From the NCBI RefSeq assembly GCF_964340395.1, contig NC_135562.1, positions 20,528,626-20,592,625 on the forward strand: a stretch of DNA of 64,000 nt, written 5' to 3'. This document shows, in pieces, positions 33,872-46,100 of the stretch (within the stretch, counting starts at the first letter, position 1; each line of letters starts with the position of its first letter). Position numbers and translations under genes: made by a program. The notes beneath the pieces were generated by a model that had not been told where the DNA came from, did not search any database, and worked only from the letters and a program-made list of their open reading frames with translations. The DNA is from Glandiceps talaboti (taxonomy: Eukaryota > Hemichordata > Enteropneusta > Spengelidae).

Positions 33872-34744
33872 TCAGGCTATGCGGTTGACGGCCTTGCTTG
33901 AAGCGATCATGATGGGTTGCGAATCTGCATCTTTTCTGGTGTATATCTTTCCGTTGTTTGTCCAGATAAACTTCCAGTTGAGCATTTTACGTCGTTCGTT
34001 TGCTTGATGAAATAAGCGCTTCATAACTGAAGACAGACTTTCATTAATGTATATTCTGTTTGTTGCTTGTCTATCAAGATTCAAGTGTTTTGGTGTCTTA
34101 TCTTTTAAATTCTTCCTGGAGTAATAAATGTTATTTCTCACTGTTCTTCTCGTGAACTTCACTATAATTGGTGGTGGTTGTTTTCTCTCAGTTGTATTTT
34201 CCTGGTGCCGGCGTGGTAGACGGTGGCTATTGTCAATGTCGCTTGCTGATACAATTACACCGACTGCCTCTGCTACTCGGATTGCAATGTCATCGGTATC
34301 TTCACCAGCGTGTTGAGGTACTCCACTTATTTCTAGTATGTTTCTTCTAGTGTATTGTTGCAATTCATGCATTTCATCTTGCGTGGTGCTCAGTTCTCGT
34401 TGAGTTGCTTGTAGTCGCCCTTGCAGATGTTCGTTTTCTGTTTTTAACTGCGCTGCCTGTGCGTTGATGTCATCAAGTTCTTTCTTGAAGGTGTCAAAAC
34501 TGCCACTAATAAAGTCTACAGACTTTTGCAGTTCAGTTATACGGTCTTCGACGGATGAAATTTTATCGATTTTCTTACCAAATACGGCAAGAGTGTTGAG
34601 TATTTCCGTCAGGCGGTCGTCAATTGGTGGAGACTGCACAGCTTCGGCTTGAGCGGCCATTTTGCGGCAACGCTTCGGTTCTGGGTTGCTTTCGCTGTCA
34701 GTACTTGAGCTCAATTTCTTTTTCCTAGGCTTCTTCCTTGGCAT
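33872..34744 (-). CDS. LINE ORF1: coiled-coil RNA-binding protein
   Basis: 290 codons, intact. It has a basic N-terminus (MPRKKPRKKKLSSST), then a long charged heptad-like coiled coil (about residues 45-135, with ELQKSVDFI, LKTENEHLQGRLQ and MHELQQYTRR). A C-terminal domain (NILEISGVPQ, HRLPR, PIIVKFTRR, FIWTNNGKIYTRK) matches the RRM-plus-CTD layout of L1 ORF1p-type ('transposase 22') proteins. Such proteins coat LINE RNA and act as chaperones. The ATG at 34744 is about 124 bp inside the element's 5' end. Confidence 0.85.
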   Translation of the reverse strand: MPRKKPRKKKLSSSTDSESNPEPKRCRKMAAQAEAVQSPPIDDRLTEILNTLAVFGKKIDKISSVEDRITELQKSVDFISGSFDTFKKELDDINAQAAQLKTENEHLQGRLQATQRELSTTQDEMHELQQYTRRNILEISGVPQHAGEDTDDIAIRVAEAVGVIVSASDIDNSHRLPRRHQENTTERKQPPPIIVKFTRRTVRNNIYYSRKNLKDKTPKHLNLDRQATNRIYINESLSSVMKRLFHQANERRKMLNWKFIWTNNGKIYTRKDADSQPIMIASSKAVNRIA

Positions 34745-34868
34745 TAGAAGTCACGCTCAGTACCAGTCAGTCGAATATGAAAATTACTTGACGTGGTGAG
34801 CCTGGTACAACGCTACTTTGGCGAAAATTTTGACGATTTGTGGAGCGCTGTTTTGGACGTGCTGCACC

Positions 34869-35048
34869 TATATTGTTCTATTGATATTCTTTGAATACTT
34901 CACATCTAGTTTATATTTTGTAGATGCATAGTCTGCAAGACACCAATGTTCTAAGGCTGTGGGTCTTTTAGTATATCGCTTGATTATATTGTCAGACTCT
35001 ATACCTGTAGAACCTAAGGGCATCTTTTCTAGTACCTGTCTGCTTTTC
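34869..35048 (-). pseudogene. Helitron Rep-helicase linker fragment
   Basis: The minus strand reads LLKSRQVLEKMPLGSTGIE, then SDNIIKRYTKRPTALEHWCL and ADYASTKYKL. This matches the Helitron segment between Rep and helicase, normally of the form LP..S.DIxxxNxxxRYxxRPxxLExLCLADF. It is bounded on the right by the TIR transposon and on the left by the LINE 5' end. In frame over its whole length. Confidence 0.75.
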
Positions 35049-35499
35049 AGTAAGGGACCGGACAGAATTTACGGCAGGGGGTGGGCCTGGGAAGAAATTA
35101 TCTCTGACTTGTTTTTTTTCCTGGCCCCCCCTTTCAAAAGTATAAAAATTTCATGCCCCCCCCCCCCAAAAAAAAAAGAGAAAAAAAGTGCACAATATCC
35201 TGCCCCCTACAATAACTAAAAAGAGTACAATTTTGTTTTGTTACTGTAGCATGTTGTATAATCTTGTTTATTTCCCAACTAGACACCATAAGTAGTCATC
35301 ACTTAATACCAAGGCATTTGATGTGGTTGTTTTAACTGTCATTCACTGATACATACACAGAAACACAGACACAGAGTAAACACACATTCACATGCGTGAT
35401 TTGTGAAAAACTGTAGTGGGGACATTTGTGGGGAGTATCTAAGGACATCACATCACCTACATAGTGTATTCAAATATCTATTTATACTCATAACACAAT

Positions 35500-35790
35500 A
35501 ACTATCTAATGTCAGACATTTGTGATGTCATGAAGTGCTAGCAAACTAAGGATTTTATGCACACTGAGGTCTGACAAATATAGCTTTCACTTTCCTACAC
35601 CAAATGCATTATCAATACACATGTAAATGTAAGACATTTGTGACTTCATGAAAGTGCAAAGAAATTCAGAATGTTGTGGAATACTTAGATGTAATCAATA
35701 TGCTTTCAGTTCCAAAACCATACATATTTAAACCTATAGTGTCAGGCATTTGTGTCTTCATGATGGGGACAGCAAATTCAGAATTGTATT
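35500..35790. repeat. Diverged tandem repeat inside the TIR element, about 115-bp units
   Basis: GACATTTGTGATGTCATGA-type boxes recur at about 35514, 35632 and 35742, each followed by a GCAAATTCAGAAT-like box. Confidence 0.6.
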
Positions 35791-36010
35791 CAATACACTG
35801 TACAGTGATCAGATGCGTATTACTCACAGTTTTCTAAACCATTCACATTAAGCTTGAAGTGCAGTGTCAATGATGAATAGCCTTTGCAATACAATCCCTT
35901 TATTAATAATCTTGAATTTATATAAAAGCAAGTTTCCATGATCCAGCCAGTCTACCTGATCTAGTTTGAACAATAAGGGAACCACCCTGGTCTTTTTGAT
36001 GGCTAGACTC

Positions 36011-36720
36011 ATTTTATTCGCTGTCACTCTCACTGTCACTGTCACTAGTACATGATGTATCACTACGAATTTCTTCTAAAACAATATCTCCTTCTTCACT
36101 GTCACACAGTTCCTCTTCACTTTCATCACCTGTGTTCTTTTCAATCACTGACTTCTGTTGCTCTCTTGAAGTTCTTCTTAACACATCACATGTAACAGCT
36201 TTCAACTTGTCATCCTTCCTACCATGTATGTATTAGTTGCTGATATTTCAAGTATTTGTCTAATTCAGCAACCTGAAGAGAGCTTAACTTTCCATGCACA
36301 ACTAAGTCAAGCCAATTATAGTCCTGGTACGGCTTGATTTTCTTCTCCTTTTTATGACTTAACCTTGTACGCATTCTCATTTCTTGAACATTCTTTAGGT
36401 TTTGCAGGTGTTGAACATATGCTTCAATATGTTTGCAATCAACATAAAATAATTTTGAAAATTCTTCCGCCTATTATTTGGTTGTCAATTCACCCTTTCT
36501 GAATTTCCTTGTGATATTTGACCTGGGTTGCCAGTCATCTGCCTCTCTCTGCTTTCCTTCACTGTCAAAAGTTGGACACTTATGAACTGGAAGATAGTGC
36601 ATTGGACTGTCCGGGTCTGGTACAGGTTGTGGAATTCTTACCATCTCTGGTCCCAACCATGTATATTGACTAGAGTATTCATATACCTCTCCATTGCTTT
36701 AGTGCAAAGTCACTGATGAA
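36011..36720 (-). pseudogene. Decayed ORF of the TIR transposon; SAP-like segment, acidic tail
   Basis: In minus-strand order, across frames: YEYSSQYTWLGPEMVRIPQP, PDSPMHYLPVHKCP, QPRSNITRKFRKGEL, then EFSKLFYVDCKHIEAYVQHL and NLKNVQEMRMRTRLSHKKEK. Next come DYNWLDLVVHGKLSSLQVAE and LDKYLKYQQL, then after a shift GRKDDKLKAVTCDVLRRTSR, and a Ser/Asp/Glu-rich tail ending SDSDSESDSE. The LSSLQVAELDKYL...GRKDDKL pattern resembles a SAP DNA-binding motif (helix-turn-helix with G-K-K-x-D-L). No DDE catalytic triad was found, so this may be an accessory or captured gene. Frameshifts near 36208 and 36475 show it is broken. Confidence 0.45.
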
Positions 36721-36984
36721 AAAACACTTAACACCACGCAGACATCTAAATGCTTTACAATATTTAGTACAGATAGATGCATGTGATGATGCTGAGGAGG
36801 GAAATAGTTTAATTTCACTGGTTTTAGATAGAAAGACAAGTCTTGCCTCACATCTTCAGACTCTAGTGAGTCTGAGAGTGAAACTCAAGAATAGTGTCAA
36901 GGAAAGAAATAAAACATCTATCTAAATTAATCTGGCCAGACGTTTTTGTATTTACATTTTTCACCAAAAGGTCACTTTTTAATC

Positions 36985-37128
<144 letters not shown>

Positions 37129-37170
37129 CCTGATGGTAATTACACACTGAACCTGTTTCCACAGTGCTAA

Positions 37171-37255
37171 AATGTATGTATGTATGTATGTATGTATGTA
37201 TGTATGTATGTATACATATGTGTGTGTGTCTAAGTGTGTGTGTGTAAGTGTGTGT

Positions 37256-37290
<35 letters not shown>

Positions 37291-37292
37291 TG
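37171..37292. repeat. (GTAT)n and (GT)n microsatellite
   Basis: GTAT units to about 37212, then GT-rich repeats to about 37292. Confidence 0.95.
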
Positions 37293-37650
37293 TGTTTACA
37301 ACTTGGAGTATATAAGAGTAATTCAGGGTGTATCAAATTAATCTTGAGTAGTGTTTTTATGCTTCACTAAATAGGTACATACAAACGTACACACTTCCAT
37401 TTTAATACATAAATGAAAGTGTAGACATTCAATATTAAAGGCGATAACAAGTGCTATCTCATGCAATGCTAAATTTTCTAACATATTAATTTTTTTCAAT
37501 GACAAAATATTTCGCGGCCCCCCCCCCCCTTTCAAACCATGAGAATTTTCATGGCCCCCCTTCAAGCCTCCCATTTTTTCATGCCCCCCCCCCCCCATTT
37601 CTCCCCAGGCCCCCCCCCCCCCTCCGTAAATTCTGTCCGGTCCCTAAGTA

Positions 37651-39262
37651 CGTCCTTTCATTTGGTGTTGATGAATCGATAAATAACACAGTTTAAGAAT
37701 TTGTTGCCAATATGACGTACTTGTGTTCTTAGATCAATAATGCCTTGTCTCGCCTCGTTGTGATGTACTAATGTATAAGACTATGTACATAGTACATGCA
37801 TATGGGTCTAGAATATACTGGATATCATGCTGGTAGTACGCTTGTTTTCATGTAAGCATTGACTGTTTTTGTGATGGTTTTCATTGGAGGAAGACAGTTG
37901 GTAAAGTGAGTGAACTTCTAACAGCATTTAGGTAATCATCATGTGTGATTTTTAGTTCAAGGAAATCATCAAATGACATATCTTGACCCTGATTCATACC
38001 ATTCAGCACAGTTTTTATGCGTTCATACAGTTGTTCATATTTCTCTTTATCCTTTGTGTCTGCATCTAGTGGTTCTAAAATTGCAGTACTAGACATAGGT
38101 GGAATAGGATATCCAAACCGACAAACTGGTTTTCCTTTCTGTCGACATGTCTTTGAGTATTTATGTGTTTGTAAGTTGACAAGATGTGCCATTTCATCAG
38201 GTACATCAGCTGAACAAGCGACATATTTGTCAATAAGTTTTGTGATTTCTTCATCTGGTTGTTCATTGTGTTTAGGAGCATTGTCAATCCAGACAATCAT
38301 ATGAATATGAGGGGAACCCCTTTGTCGGAATTCAACTCTATAGAAGTAGTCTCTCACGTGTCTTATTTGGTCATGGTCTGATTTCAAAACATTATTGATA
38401 AACTGTTGTACTCTATGATCAAATAATCTTGCATGTTACAGGATCTGACTGAAGTAGTCAAGTCACTGTTTTCCAGTCCATAGCTTGTAGTTCCTCATCG
38501 GTATAATCTTTGTCATCAATACGTTTACCAAGTATTCTATGTAAATTTATCCATTTAGTATCAGCAGCAGATAGTGACATAAACCAAGTTGGTAATCCCA
38601 GTGACGTATCATTGCAAATACATCTTCCTTACGTTTTTCAAGATAATGTGGTGAATTTCGCAAACTACGAAATATATAGTAACCTTCATCTAGATTAACC
38701 ATTGAATGCATCAGAGCTTAGAAGATCATCATCTGTAATACTCTCATTATTTGATTTATACATCTACGTAATGCAAGATACACTTTGTCAGGAACTTGTT
38801 TAATTTGTAGTTTCTTCATCTTAAAGAATATATTTGGTATAGATTCTGCGACTCGCCTATCAATACTTCTCAATTTCCATTTACAAATATCACTATAATG
38901 TGCATTAACATGTCGTTCTTTGCCACAAAATATTGTTGAAAATGCCACGTATTCTGCATTTGTGTCTTGGAATATGCTGAGAGGTCTCTTACTTTCAGCT
39001 GGTGCAAAATATGTTTATGTGTTTTCACCTGTAAGTTGTGAATCATCAAGTAAAGTATCCATATTGGCTTGAGCAGTGTCTGTCACATCAACTTCACTAA
39101 AAAAATCATCATCTGATGAAGCATCACAAGGATCTTCGTTATCTGATAAATCAACATTTTCTTCAGTCATCATTTTCTTTGAATCTACATAGATCTGGGT
39201 TGTCAGGATTGTTAATTGTATGTAACCAGGATTGATCTATTTGTATACCAGCATTTTGATAT
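37651..39262 (-). pseudogene. Helitron Rep (HUH) domain
   Basis: In minus-strand order: ELYQNAGIQIDQSWLHTINN; NVDLSDNEDPCD; RPLSIFQDTNAEYVAFSTIF; ERHVNAHYSDICKWKLRSID; VPDKVYLALRRCINQ; GYYIFRSLRNSPHYLEKRKE; LSAADTKWINLHRILGKRID; FDHRVQQFINNVL; FRQRGSPHIHMIVWID (the HUH metal-binding H-x-H); CRQKGKPVCRFGYP; DYLNAVRSSLTLPTVFL; then the nucleophile region DIQYILDPYACTMYIVLYIS with tyrosines, and SQRGE. Rep nicks one strand and starts rolling-circle transfer. The longest intact stretch is 37881-38387. Several frameshifts and stops (for example near 37880, 38440 and 38720) make it inactive. Confidence 0.9.
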
Positions 39263-39431
39263 AATTCACTCTTCTCTGGAATCACTGTTAATGTCATCTA
39301 TCACGCTTTCTGTGTTGCTGCCATCTCCATCTCTAATCATGTGCAAAGTATAGTGTGTACTTATCCGTGGCCGTCTAACCATGCCAGTGATAAACTCACG
39401 CCATGATTTTAAAACGCGGAATCTCCAAAAT

Positions 39432-39460
39432 GGCCGACTCATAACAACACCAACAACACC

Positions 39461-39506
<46 letters not shown>
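39432..39506. repeat. (CAA)n microsatellite
   Basis: ACAACACCAACAACA grading into a pure CAA run. Confidence 0.95.
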
Positions 39507-40475
39507 CAGAACATACCTCGAGGTCATATGTTAGAATATCTAGGCGCCCTCGTAGGTGGAAAGTATAATTTTATAAGATTTAATGGTCGTAGAGGGCAAT
39601 GGTAGCTTGAAAGCTTACATGCATGCAAAGAGTGATCGACAACAGAACTTTGAAGTTGTTTAAACAGCGCCGGATATACCTGACAGACAAGGTATATGCT
39701 AACTGGATTCAGTGCCGGATATATCCAGCGTGCACGGTACTGAAGATGTTAAACATACAACTGCCGGTGCCTGAGACCCTATTTTGCATATGACCGACTG
39801 TATTTTTGGAGGTGGAGAACTTGTGATGACTCACGTCTGGCAAGTAATCACCAAAATATAAACATGCCCTTTTATCTGGGTTTTTCACATGCAAATGCCG
39901 CACATTTGAATAATCCTGAATGACACTCAATCTTAGCAGCTGTTTGCAGGGGAATTTGTCTCATTTGGAAAGTTGTTTTTCATTCTATGAAAGAAACAGA
40001 CTGATTTTCAACTAATTTGTGTATCGAGTTACCATCCTACGACATTCACAAACAATTTGTACATGATACATGACCCGTGTGTTTCTCGGAGCTGAAAACA
40101 AGACCCAGAAGTTAGTGTTCTGTACAGCAGTTTGAATTTCCCACATTTGCATTGATTAGCCATAATCCTCTTTATATAGGGCAGTTCTGTCTATAAGTGC
40201 TTTCCCATTGTGCTCAAAGCATTGTACAATTATTACCCCTATAGCAGCACAACAGCCCTTTATACTTCCTCAGCTACCTGGAGAGCATACAATCCATGCA
40301 TATTTTGATATTTTGTATGTAGATTTTTCTATATGTTCTGTAGACTTACAATAGTGAAGTACTTAGATAGTTGTATAAGGGTATTTCAGGGGTGCTCATC
40401 AGTCAATTTGCCTCTATCTGTTAAACGAATTCATCGTTGATTGAATTAAACACAAGTAAAGCTACTCATAGGGGT
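39507..40475. other. Intergenic, nothing recognised
   Basis: A short duplicated GCCGGATATA(T/C)C box lies near 39670 and 39713. No gene supported. The missing Helitron 5' end would be expected near 39.3-39.6 kb but was not recognised. Confidence 0.45.
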
Positions 40476-40479
40476 AAAT

Positions 40480-41607
40480 AAGATAATAACACCATCGACC
40501 ATAACATTCTCTCGGGCAGGCTATGTTCCCGCTTTGGCATACAAGGGACTGCTTTAAATTGGTTTGAATTCTTTTTGAAAGGTAGGACGCGACAAGTGTC
40601 TGTTAAGTCGATGATGTCGGATGAACACGTTCTGAAATAGGGTGTACCACAGGGTTCGGTTCTTGGGCCTGTTTTGTTTGCTTTGTACATGGCTCCGATT
40701 GAGAACATCATCACACGTCATGGCTTTAATTCCATTATATATGCTGATGACTCTGGGTTATATATTGCTTGTGACACCCTTGCTCAACCCACTGTCGTTA
40801 CACGTGTAGAGGCATGTGTGGATGAAATTCGTTAATGGATGATGACAAATAAGTTGGCGCTCAATGATGGTAAGACAGAAGTTGTCTGGTTCACACCCCA
40901 CAATAGTTCACAGTCAAGTTCGATTAATGTATGAATAGTTGATGCCATGATTACTCAATCAACAGTTGTGTGTGACCTTGGTGTGGTGGTTGACTCTTTT
41001 GGACTCATGGATGAGCATATTCGTTATGTTTGTAAGGGAGCGGCGTCTCATTCACTCTGGCGATTGAGTAAAATTCGAAAACTGTTGGACCAGTCTAGTG
41101 CTGAAAAATAAGTTCATGCTTTTGTTACATCGAAATTAGATTACTGTAACAGTTTGTTTTTCGGTCTACCTACATATAAATATTCAAAGCGCTGCTGCTC
41201 GATTGGTGACAAGATGGAGGATTGGTCGTCAAGCTGATGTGAATCCAGTGCTGAAGGATTAACGTTGGCTGCCGATCAAACAGCGAGTCCGTTATATTAG
41301 TATAATTCTTTGTATTATCTTCAAAATTATCCGTAAAGGAGAAGTAGCGCCGAACTACTTATCCGAACTTATCAGTATCGATCATCCATTACATAATACG
41401 AGAAAGAGTGTTGGAATCAGACTGAATCCTTTCTCTATTAAAGATCATGGAAAACAATCTTCTAAAACGTATGGTGACAGGGCTTTCAGTGTGTATGCTC
41501 CTAAACTGTGGAATAGTTTACCGCTTGAGCTTCGACTACTACTTGAGAAAATTGCTCCTGTCAAGAAGAGTCTTAAAACGTATATTTTCCGACAATGCTT
41601 TTGCTGA
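40480..41607 (+). pseudogene. LINE reverse transcriptase remnant (CR1/Rex-like)
   Basis: Plus strand, 5'-truncated. In order: NTIDHNILSGRLCSRFGIQG; ALNWFEFFLKGRTRQV; GVPQGSVLGPVLFALYMAPI; IIYADDSGLYIACD (catalytic YADD); WMMTNKLALNDGKTEVVWF; CDLGVVVDS; LWRLSKIRKLLDQSSAEK; VHAFVTSKLDYCNSLFFGLP; and, after a damaged stretch, KLWNSLPLELR-like and SLKTYIFRQCFC with a stop at about 41605-41607. In-frame stops interrupt at ALK|GVPQ, at R|WMMT and before VHAFVTS, plus frameshifts near 41190-41270. It is a different lineage from the two minus-strand LINEs and clearly older. Confidence 0.85.
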
Positions 41608-41609
41608 TG

Positions 41610-42560
41610 TTTTTAAATTGATTGCTAATTTTGATATTTTGATTGTTCAAAATTGGTATTGGGTATAATAATCAAGTTCTGTGATATTTACATGTGCATG
41701 TACCTCGGTTAACGGCGGAGGATGAGTGGGGGGAGGGGTCTACTTAGATTGTTCATACCAACTATATAGATGTAGTTTTCTTTTTCTGTGGCAGATTTTG
41801 GGTGTAATTTTTCATTCACTGGAAAATTAATGAATGTGATCATAAATGATATCTATAGTAGTAAACAACTTTCACCACTCATTGCATGAAGAAATTATTT
41901 TTCAAGCCATAAGCTAATAATGATTATAGGTAGGTTTAGTAGGGAAGATTTTGACCTAGTTTATATGTGATGTTGACCTGGGAACCACAAAACCATTCAC
42001 CTATTGATATTTTATAGCACAACACAACACAACACAACACAGCACAGCACAGCACAGCACAGCATAGTTAAACTACTTCTAGACAATGCTCATTCATTCA
42101 TTCATTCACACAACATCAAAGATTAACCTTGACCCTATTCTGTACCTTTAATGGAATTAATGGAATTATTTTTTTTTTAAATGACAGATAGTTTGACTAC
42201 TGGGTCACTTGTTTTATTATAAATACAGAAAGTGATATGTGCAAAATTAAGCAAGTATTAAAATACAAACACTATATCAAATCCAGTCTGCAGGGCATGT
42301 CACTTCTCCATACATTGCAATATTACAATGTATGCATTGATAGTCTGATTATTATGTTTTACTTGTGATTACAAAAGTATTACATTACTTTTTACCCATT
42401 TTGTTTACACACCCCTTCCTGCTTCAACAATTACAATATTCTCAAGATATATATTTATCCATTCAACTTTTATTATTCAATTACAATATTCTCAAGATAT
42501 ATATTCATCCATTCATTTTATTATTGAAATATTAAATTTCTCAATATCTTTCTTTTACAA
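41610..42560. other. Intergenic with small repeats
   Basis: (CACAA)n/(CAGCA)n at about 42019-42066, (ATTC)n at about 42090-42107, and a 50-bp direct duplication containing ATTACAATATTCTCAAGATA at about 42430-42478 and 42480-42528. No gene supported. Confidence 0.6.
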
Positions 42561-42563
42561 CAG

Positions 42564-42629
42564 ACAAAACTACACCAACCTTGCCGCATGGAAATAATAC
42601 ATTTGAAGAAAGATTATGATCAGCACAAA
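42564..42629 (+). CDS. Candidate small exon upstream of the satellite
   Basis: A pyrimidine-rich TCTTTCTTTTACAACAG acceptor is followed by 66 bp, then AAA|GTAAGT at 42630-42635. Length is a multiple of three and only one frame is open: TKLHQPCRMEIIHLKKDYDQ plus two residues. The splice signals are good, but the peptide is unrecognised and too short to prove. The next acceptor-like site (ACACCAG at about 42813) begins the first, divergent satellite unit. Confidence 0.3.
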
Positions 42630-42798
42630 GTAAGTTTGAAATGTCTATGTTTCCATACCCATTATTCATTCTCCATTCTCCTCACCACACCATATTTCTC
42701 ATTTCACACTATTTCTTATCACCATTCATATTTCCTATTTCCCAACCTCTCATCACCATTCATATTCAATCCTTTCTCATCGCTTTTCATATCCCCTT

Positions 42799-43169
42799 TT
42801 ATATGAAACACCAGAGATGGATAGCAAGATACAAGATGGATACGAAGACCCAAGATCGATACCAAGACCAATAATGGATATACCTAGACCCAAGATGGAT
42901 AGCAAGACCAAATATGGATAGCAACACCCAAGATGGATTACCAAGACCCAAGATGGATGGATGTGATTACCAATCTCAAGGCAGACGTAAGTTAATAATT
43001 GTCTTATAAAGTCGTTTTACCTGATATTAATTAGTATTACACATAGGAACATTAGAAGTTAGAAACATTTGCTTTAGCTATCATGACTGCAGCGTTTAGC
43101 AAAATTTGAATACATTACAATGTCATATTGGAAGTATAAATTGCTAAACTCATTTGTTTAATTCTCTTT
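42799..43169 (+). repeat. Founder-like divergent first satellite unit (371 bp)
   Basis: Same boxes as the later units (ATGGATAGCAAGA, then GATGGATGGATGTGATTACC, then GGCAGACGTAAGTTAATAAT). The internal 20-bp-type repeats are more numerous and more diverged. It is preceded by a long CT-rich stretch (42650-42800) and ACACCAG, giving the best acceptor-like context of any unit. Confidence 0.7.
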
Positions 43170-46100
43170 CATATGGAACACCCGAGATGGATAGCAAGAC
43201 CCAAAATGGAGTACCAAGACCCAAGATGGAGTACCAAGACCCAAGATTGATGGATGTGATTACCAATCTCAAGGCAGACGTAAGTTTATAATTGTATTAT
43301 AAAGTCCTTTTAACTGATATTAATTAGTATTACACATAGGAAGAATAGAAGTTAGAAACATTTGCTTTAGCTATCATGACTGCAGCGTGTAGCAATATTT
43401 GAATACATTACAATGTCATATGGGAAGTATAAATTGCTAAACTCATTTGTTTAATTCTCTTTCATATGGAACACCCGAGATGGATAGCAAGACCCAAGAT
43501 GGAGTACCAAGACCCAAGATGGATGGATGTGATTACCAATCTCAAGGCAGAGGTAAGTTAATAATTGTCTTATAAAGTCCTTTTACCTGATATTAATTAG
43601 TATTACACATAGGAAGAATAGAAGTTAGAAACATTTGCTTTAGCTATCATGACTGCAGCGTGTAGCAAAATTTGAATACATTACAATGTCATATTGGAAG
43701 TATAAATTGCTAAACTCATTTGTTTAATTCTCTTTCATATGGAACACCCGAGATGGATAGCAAGACCCAAGATGGAGTACCAAGACCCAAGATGGATGGA
43801 TGTGATTACCAATCTCAAGGCAGAGGTAAGTTAATAATTGTCTTATAAAGTCCTTTTACCTGATATTAATTAGTATTACACATAGGAAGAATAGAAGTTA
43901 GAAACATTTGCTTTAGCTATCATGACTGCAGCGTGTAGCAAAATTTGAATACATTACAATGTCATATTGGAAGTATAAATTGCTAAACTCATTTGTTTAA
44001 TTCTCTTTCATATGGAACACCCGAGATGGATAGCAAGACCCAAAATGGAGTACCAAGACCCAAGATGGAGTACCAAGACCCAAGATGGATGGATGTGATT
44101 ACCAATCCCAGGCAGTCGTAAGTTAATAATTGTCTTATAAAGTCCTTTTACCTGATATTAATTAGTATTACACATAGGAACATTAGAAGTTAGAAACATT
44201 TGCTTTAGCTATCATGACTGCAGCGTGTAGCAAAATTTGAATACATTACAATGTCATATTGGAAGTATAAATTGCTAAACTCATTTGTTTAATTCTCTTT
44301 CATATGGAACACCCGAGATGGATAGCAAGACCCAAGATGGAGTACCAAGACCCAAGATTGATGGATGTGATTACCAATCTCAAGGCAGACGTAAGTTAAT
44401 AATTGTATTATAAAGTCCTTTTAACTGATATTAATTAGTATTACACATAGGAAGAATAGAAGTTAGAAACATTTGCTTTAGCTATCATGACTGCAGCGTG
44501 TAGCAAAATTTGAATACATTACAATGTCATATTGGAAGTATAAATTGCTAAACTCATTTGTTTAATTCTCTTTCATATGGAACACCCGAGATGGATAGCA
44601 AGACCCAAGATGGAGTACCAAGACCCAAGATGGATGGATGTGATTACCAATCTCAAGGCAGAGGTAAGTTAATAATTGTCTTATAAAGTCCTTTTACCTG
44701 ATATTAATTAGTATTACACATAGGAACATTAGAAGTTAGAAACATTTGCTTTAGCTATCATGACTGCAGCGTGTAGCAAAATTTGAATACATTACAATGT
44801 CATATTGGAAGTATAAATTGCTAAACTCATTTGTTTAATTCTCTTTCATATGGAACACCCGAGATGGATAGCAAGCCCAATTATGGAGTACCAATACCCA
44901 AGATGGATGGATGTGATTACCAATCCCAGGCAGACGTAAGTTAATAATTGTCTTATAAAGTCCTTTTACCTGATATTAATTAGTATTACACATAGGAACA
45001 TTAGAATTTAGAAACATTTGCTTTAGCTATCATGACTGCAGCGTGTAGCAAAATTTGAATACATCACAATGTCATATTGGAAGTATAAATTGCTAAACTC
45101 ATTTGTTTAATTCTCTTTCATATGGAACACCCGAGATGGATAGCAAGACCCAAAATGGAGTACCAAGACCCAAGATGGAGTACCAAGACCCAAGATGGAT
45201 GGATGTGATTACCAATCTCAAGGCAGAGGTAAGTTAATAATTGTCTTATAAAGTCCTTTTACCTGATATTAATTAGTATTACACATAGGAAGAATAGAAG
45301 TTAGAAACATTTGCTTTATCTATCATGACTGCAGCGTGTAGCAAAATTTGAATACATTACAATGTCATATTGGAAGTATAAATTGCTAAACTCATTTGTT
45401 TAATTCTCTTTCATATGGAAGACCCGAGATGGATAGCAAGACCCAAGATGGAGTACCAAGACCCAAGATGGATGGATGTGATTACCAATCCCAGGCAGAC
45501 GTAAGTTAATAATTGTCTTATAAAGTCCTTTTACCTGATATTAATTAGTATTACACATAGGAACATTAGAATTTAGAAACATTTGCTTTAGCTATCATGA
45601 CTGCAGCGTGTAGCAAAATTTGAATACATTACAATGTCATATTGGAAGTATAAATTGCTAAACTCATTTGTTTAATTCTTTTTCATATGGAACACCCGAG
45701 ATGGATAGCAAGACCCAAGATGGAGTACCAAGACCCAAGATTGATGGATGTGATTACCAATCTCAAGGCAGACGTAAGTTAATAATTGTATTATAAAGTC
45801 CTTTTAACTGATATTAATTAGTATTACACATAGGAAGAATAGAAGTTAGAAACATTTGCTTTAGCTATCATGACTGCAGCGTGTAGCAAAATTTGAATAC
45901 ATTACAATGTCATATTGGAAGTATAAATTGCTAAACTCATTTGTTTAATTCTCTTTCATATGGAACACCCGAGATGGATAGCAAGACCCATTATGGAGTA
46001 CCAATACCCAAGATGGATGGATGTGATTACCAATCCCAGGCAGACGTAAGTTAATAATTGTCTTATAAAGTCCTTTTACCTGATATTAATTAGTATTACA

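Larger units (their letters stand above)
30416..34868 (-). mobile_element. Apparently full-length LINE with two open ORFs (CR1/L2-like)
   Basis: About 4.45 kb on the minus strand: 5' UTR (34745-34868), ORF1, a 44-bp gap, ORF2, a 3' UTR of about 380 bp, and a (TTA)n tail at 30416-30445. It separates Helitron linker sequence on the right from Helitron helicase sequence on the left. I could not identify a target duplication. Both ORFs lack stops or frameshifts, so this copy may be active or very young. Confidence 0.9.

Noticed and set aside
34868-34880. Target-site duplication of the intact LINE
   Set aside because: I compared the flanks at 30400-30416 and 34868-34890 and found no convincing repeat; left unassigned.
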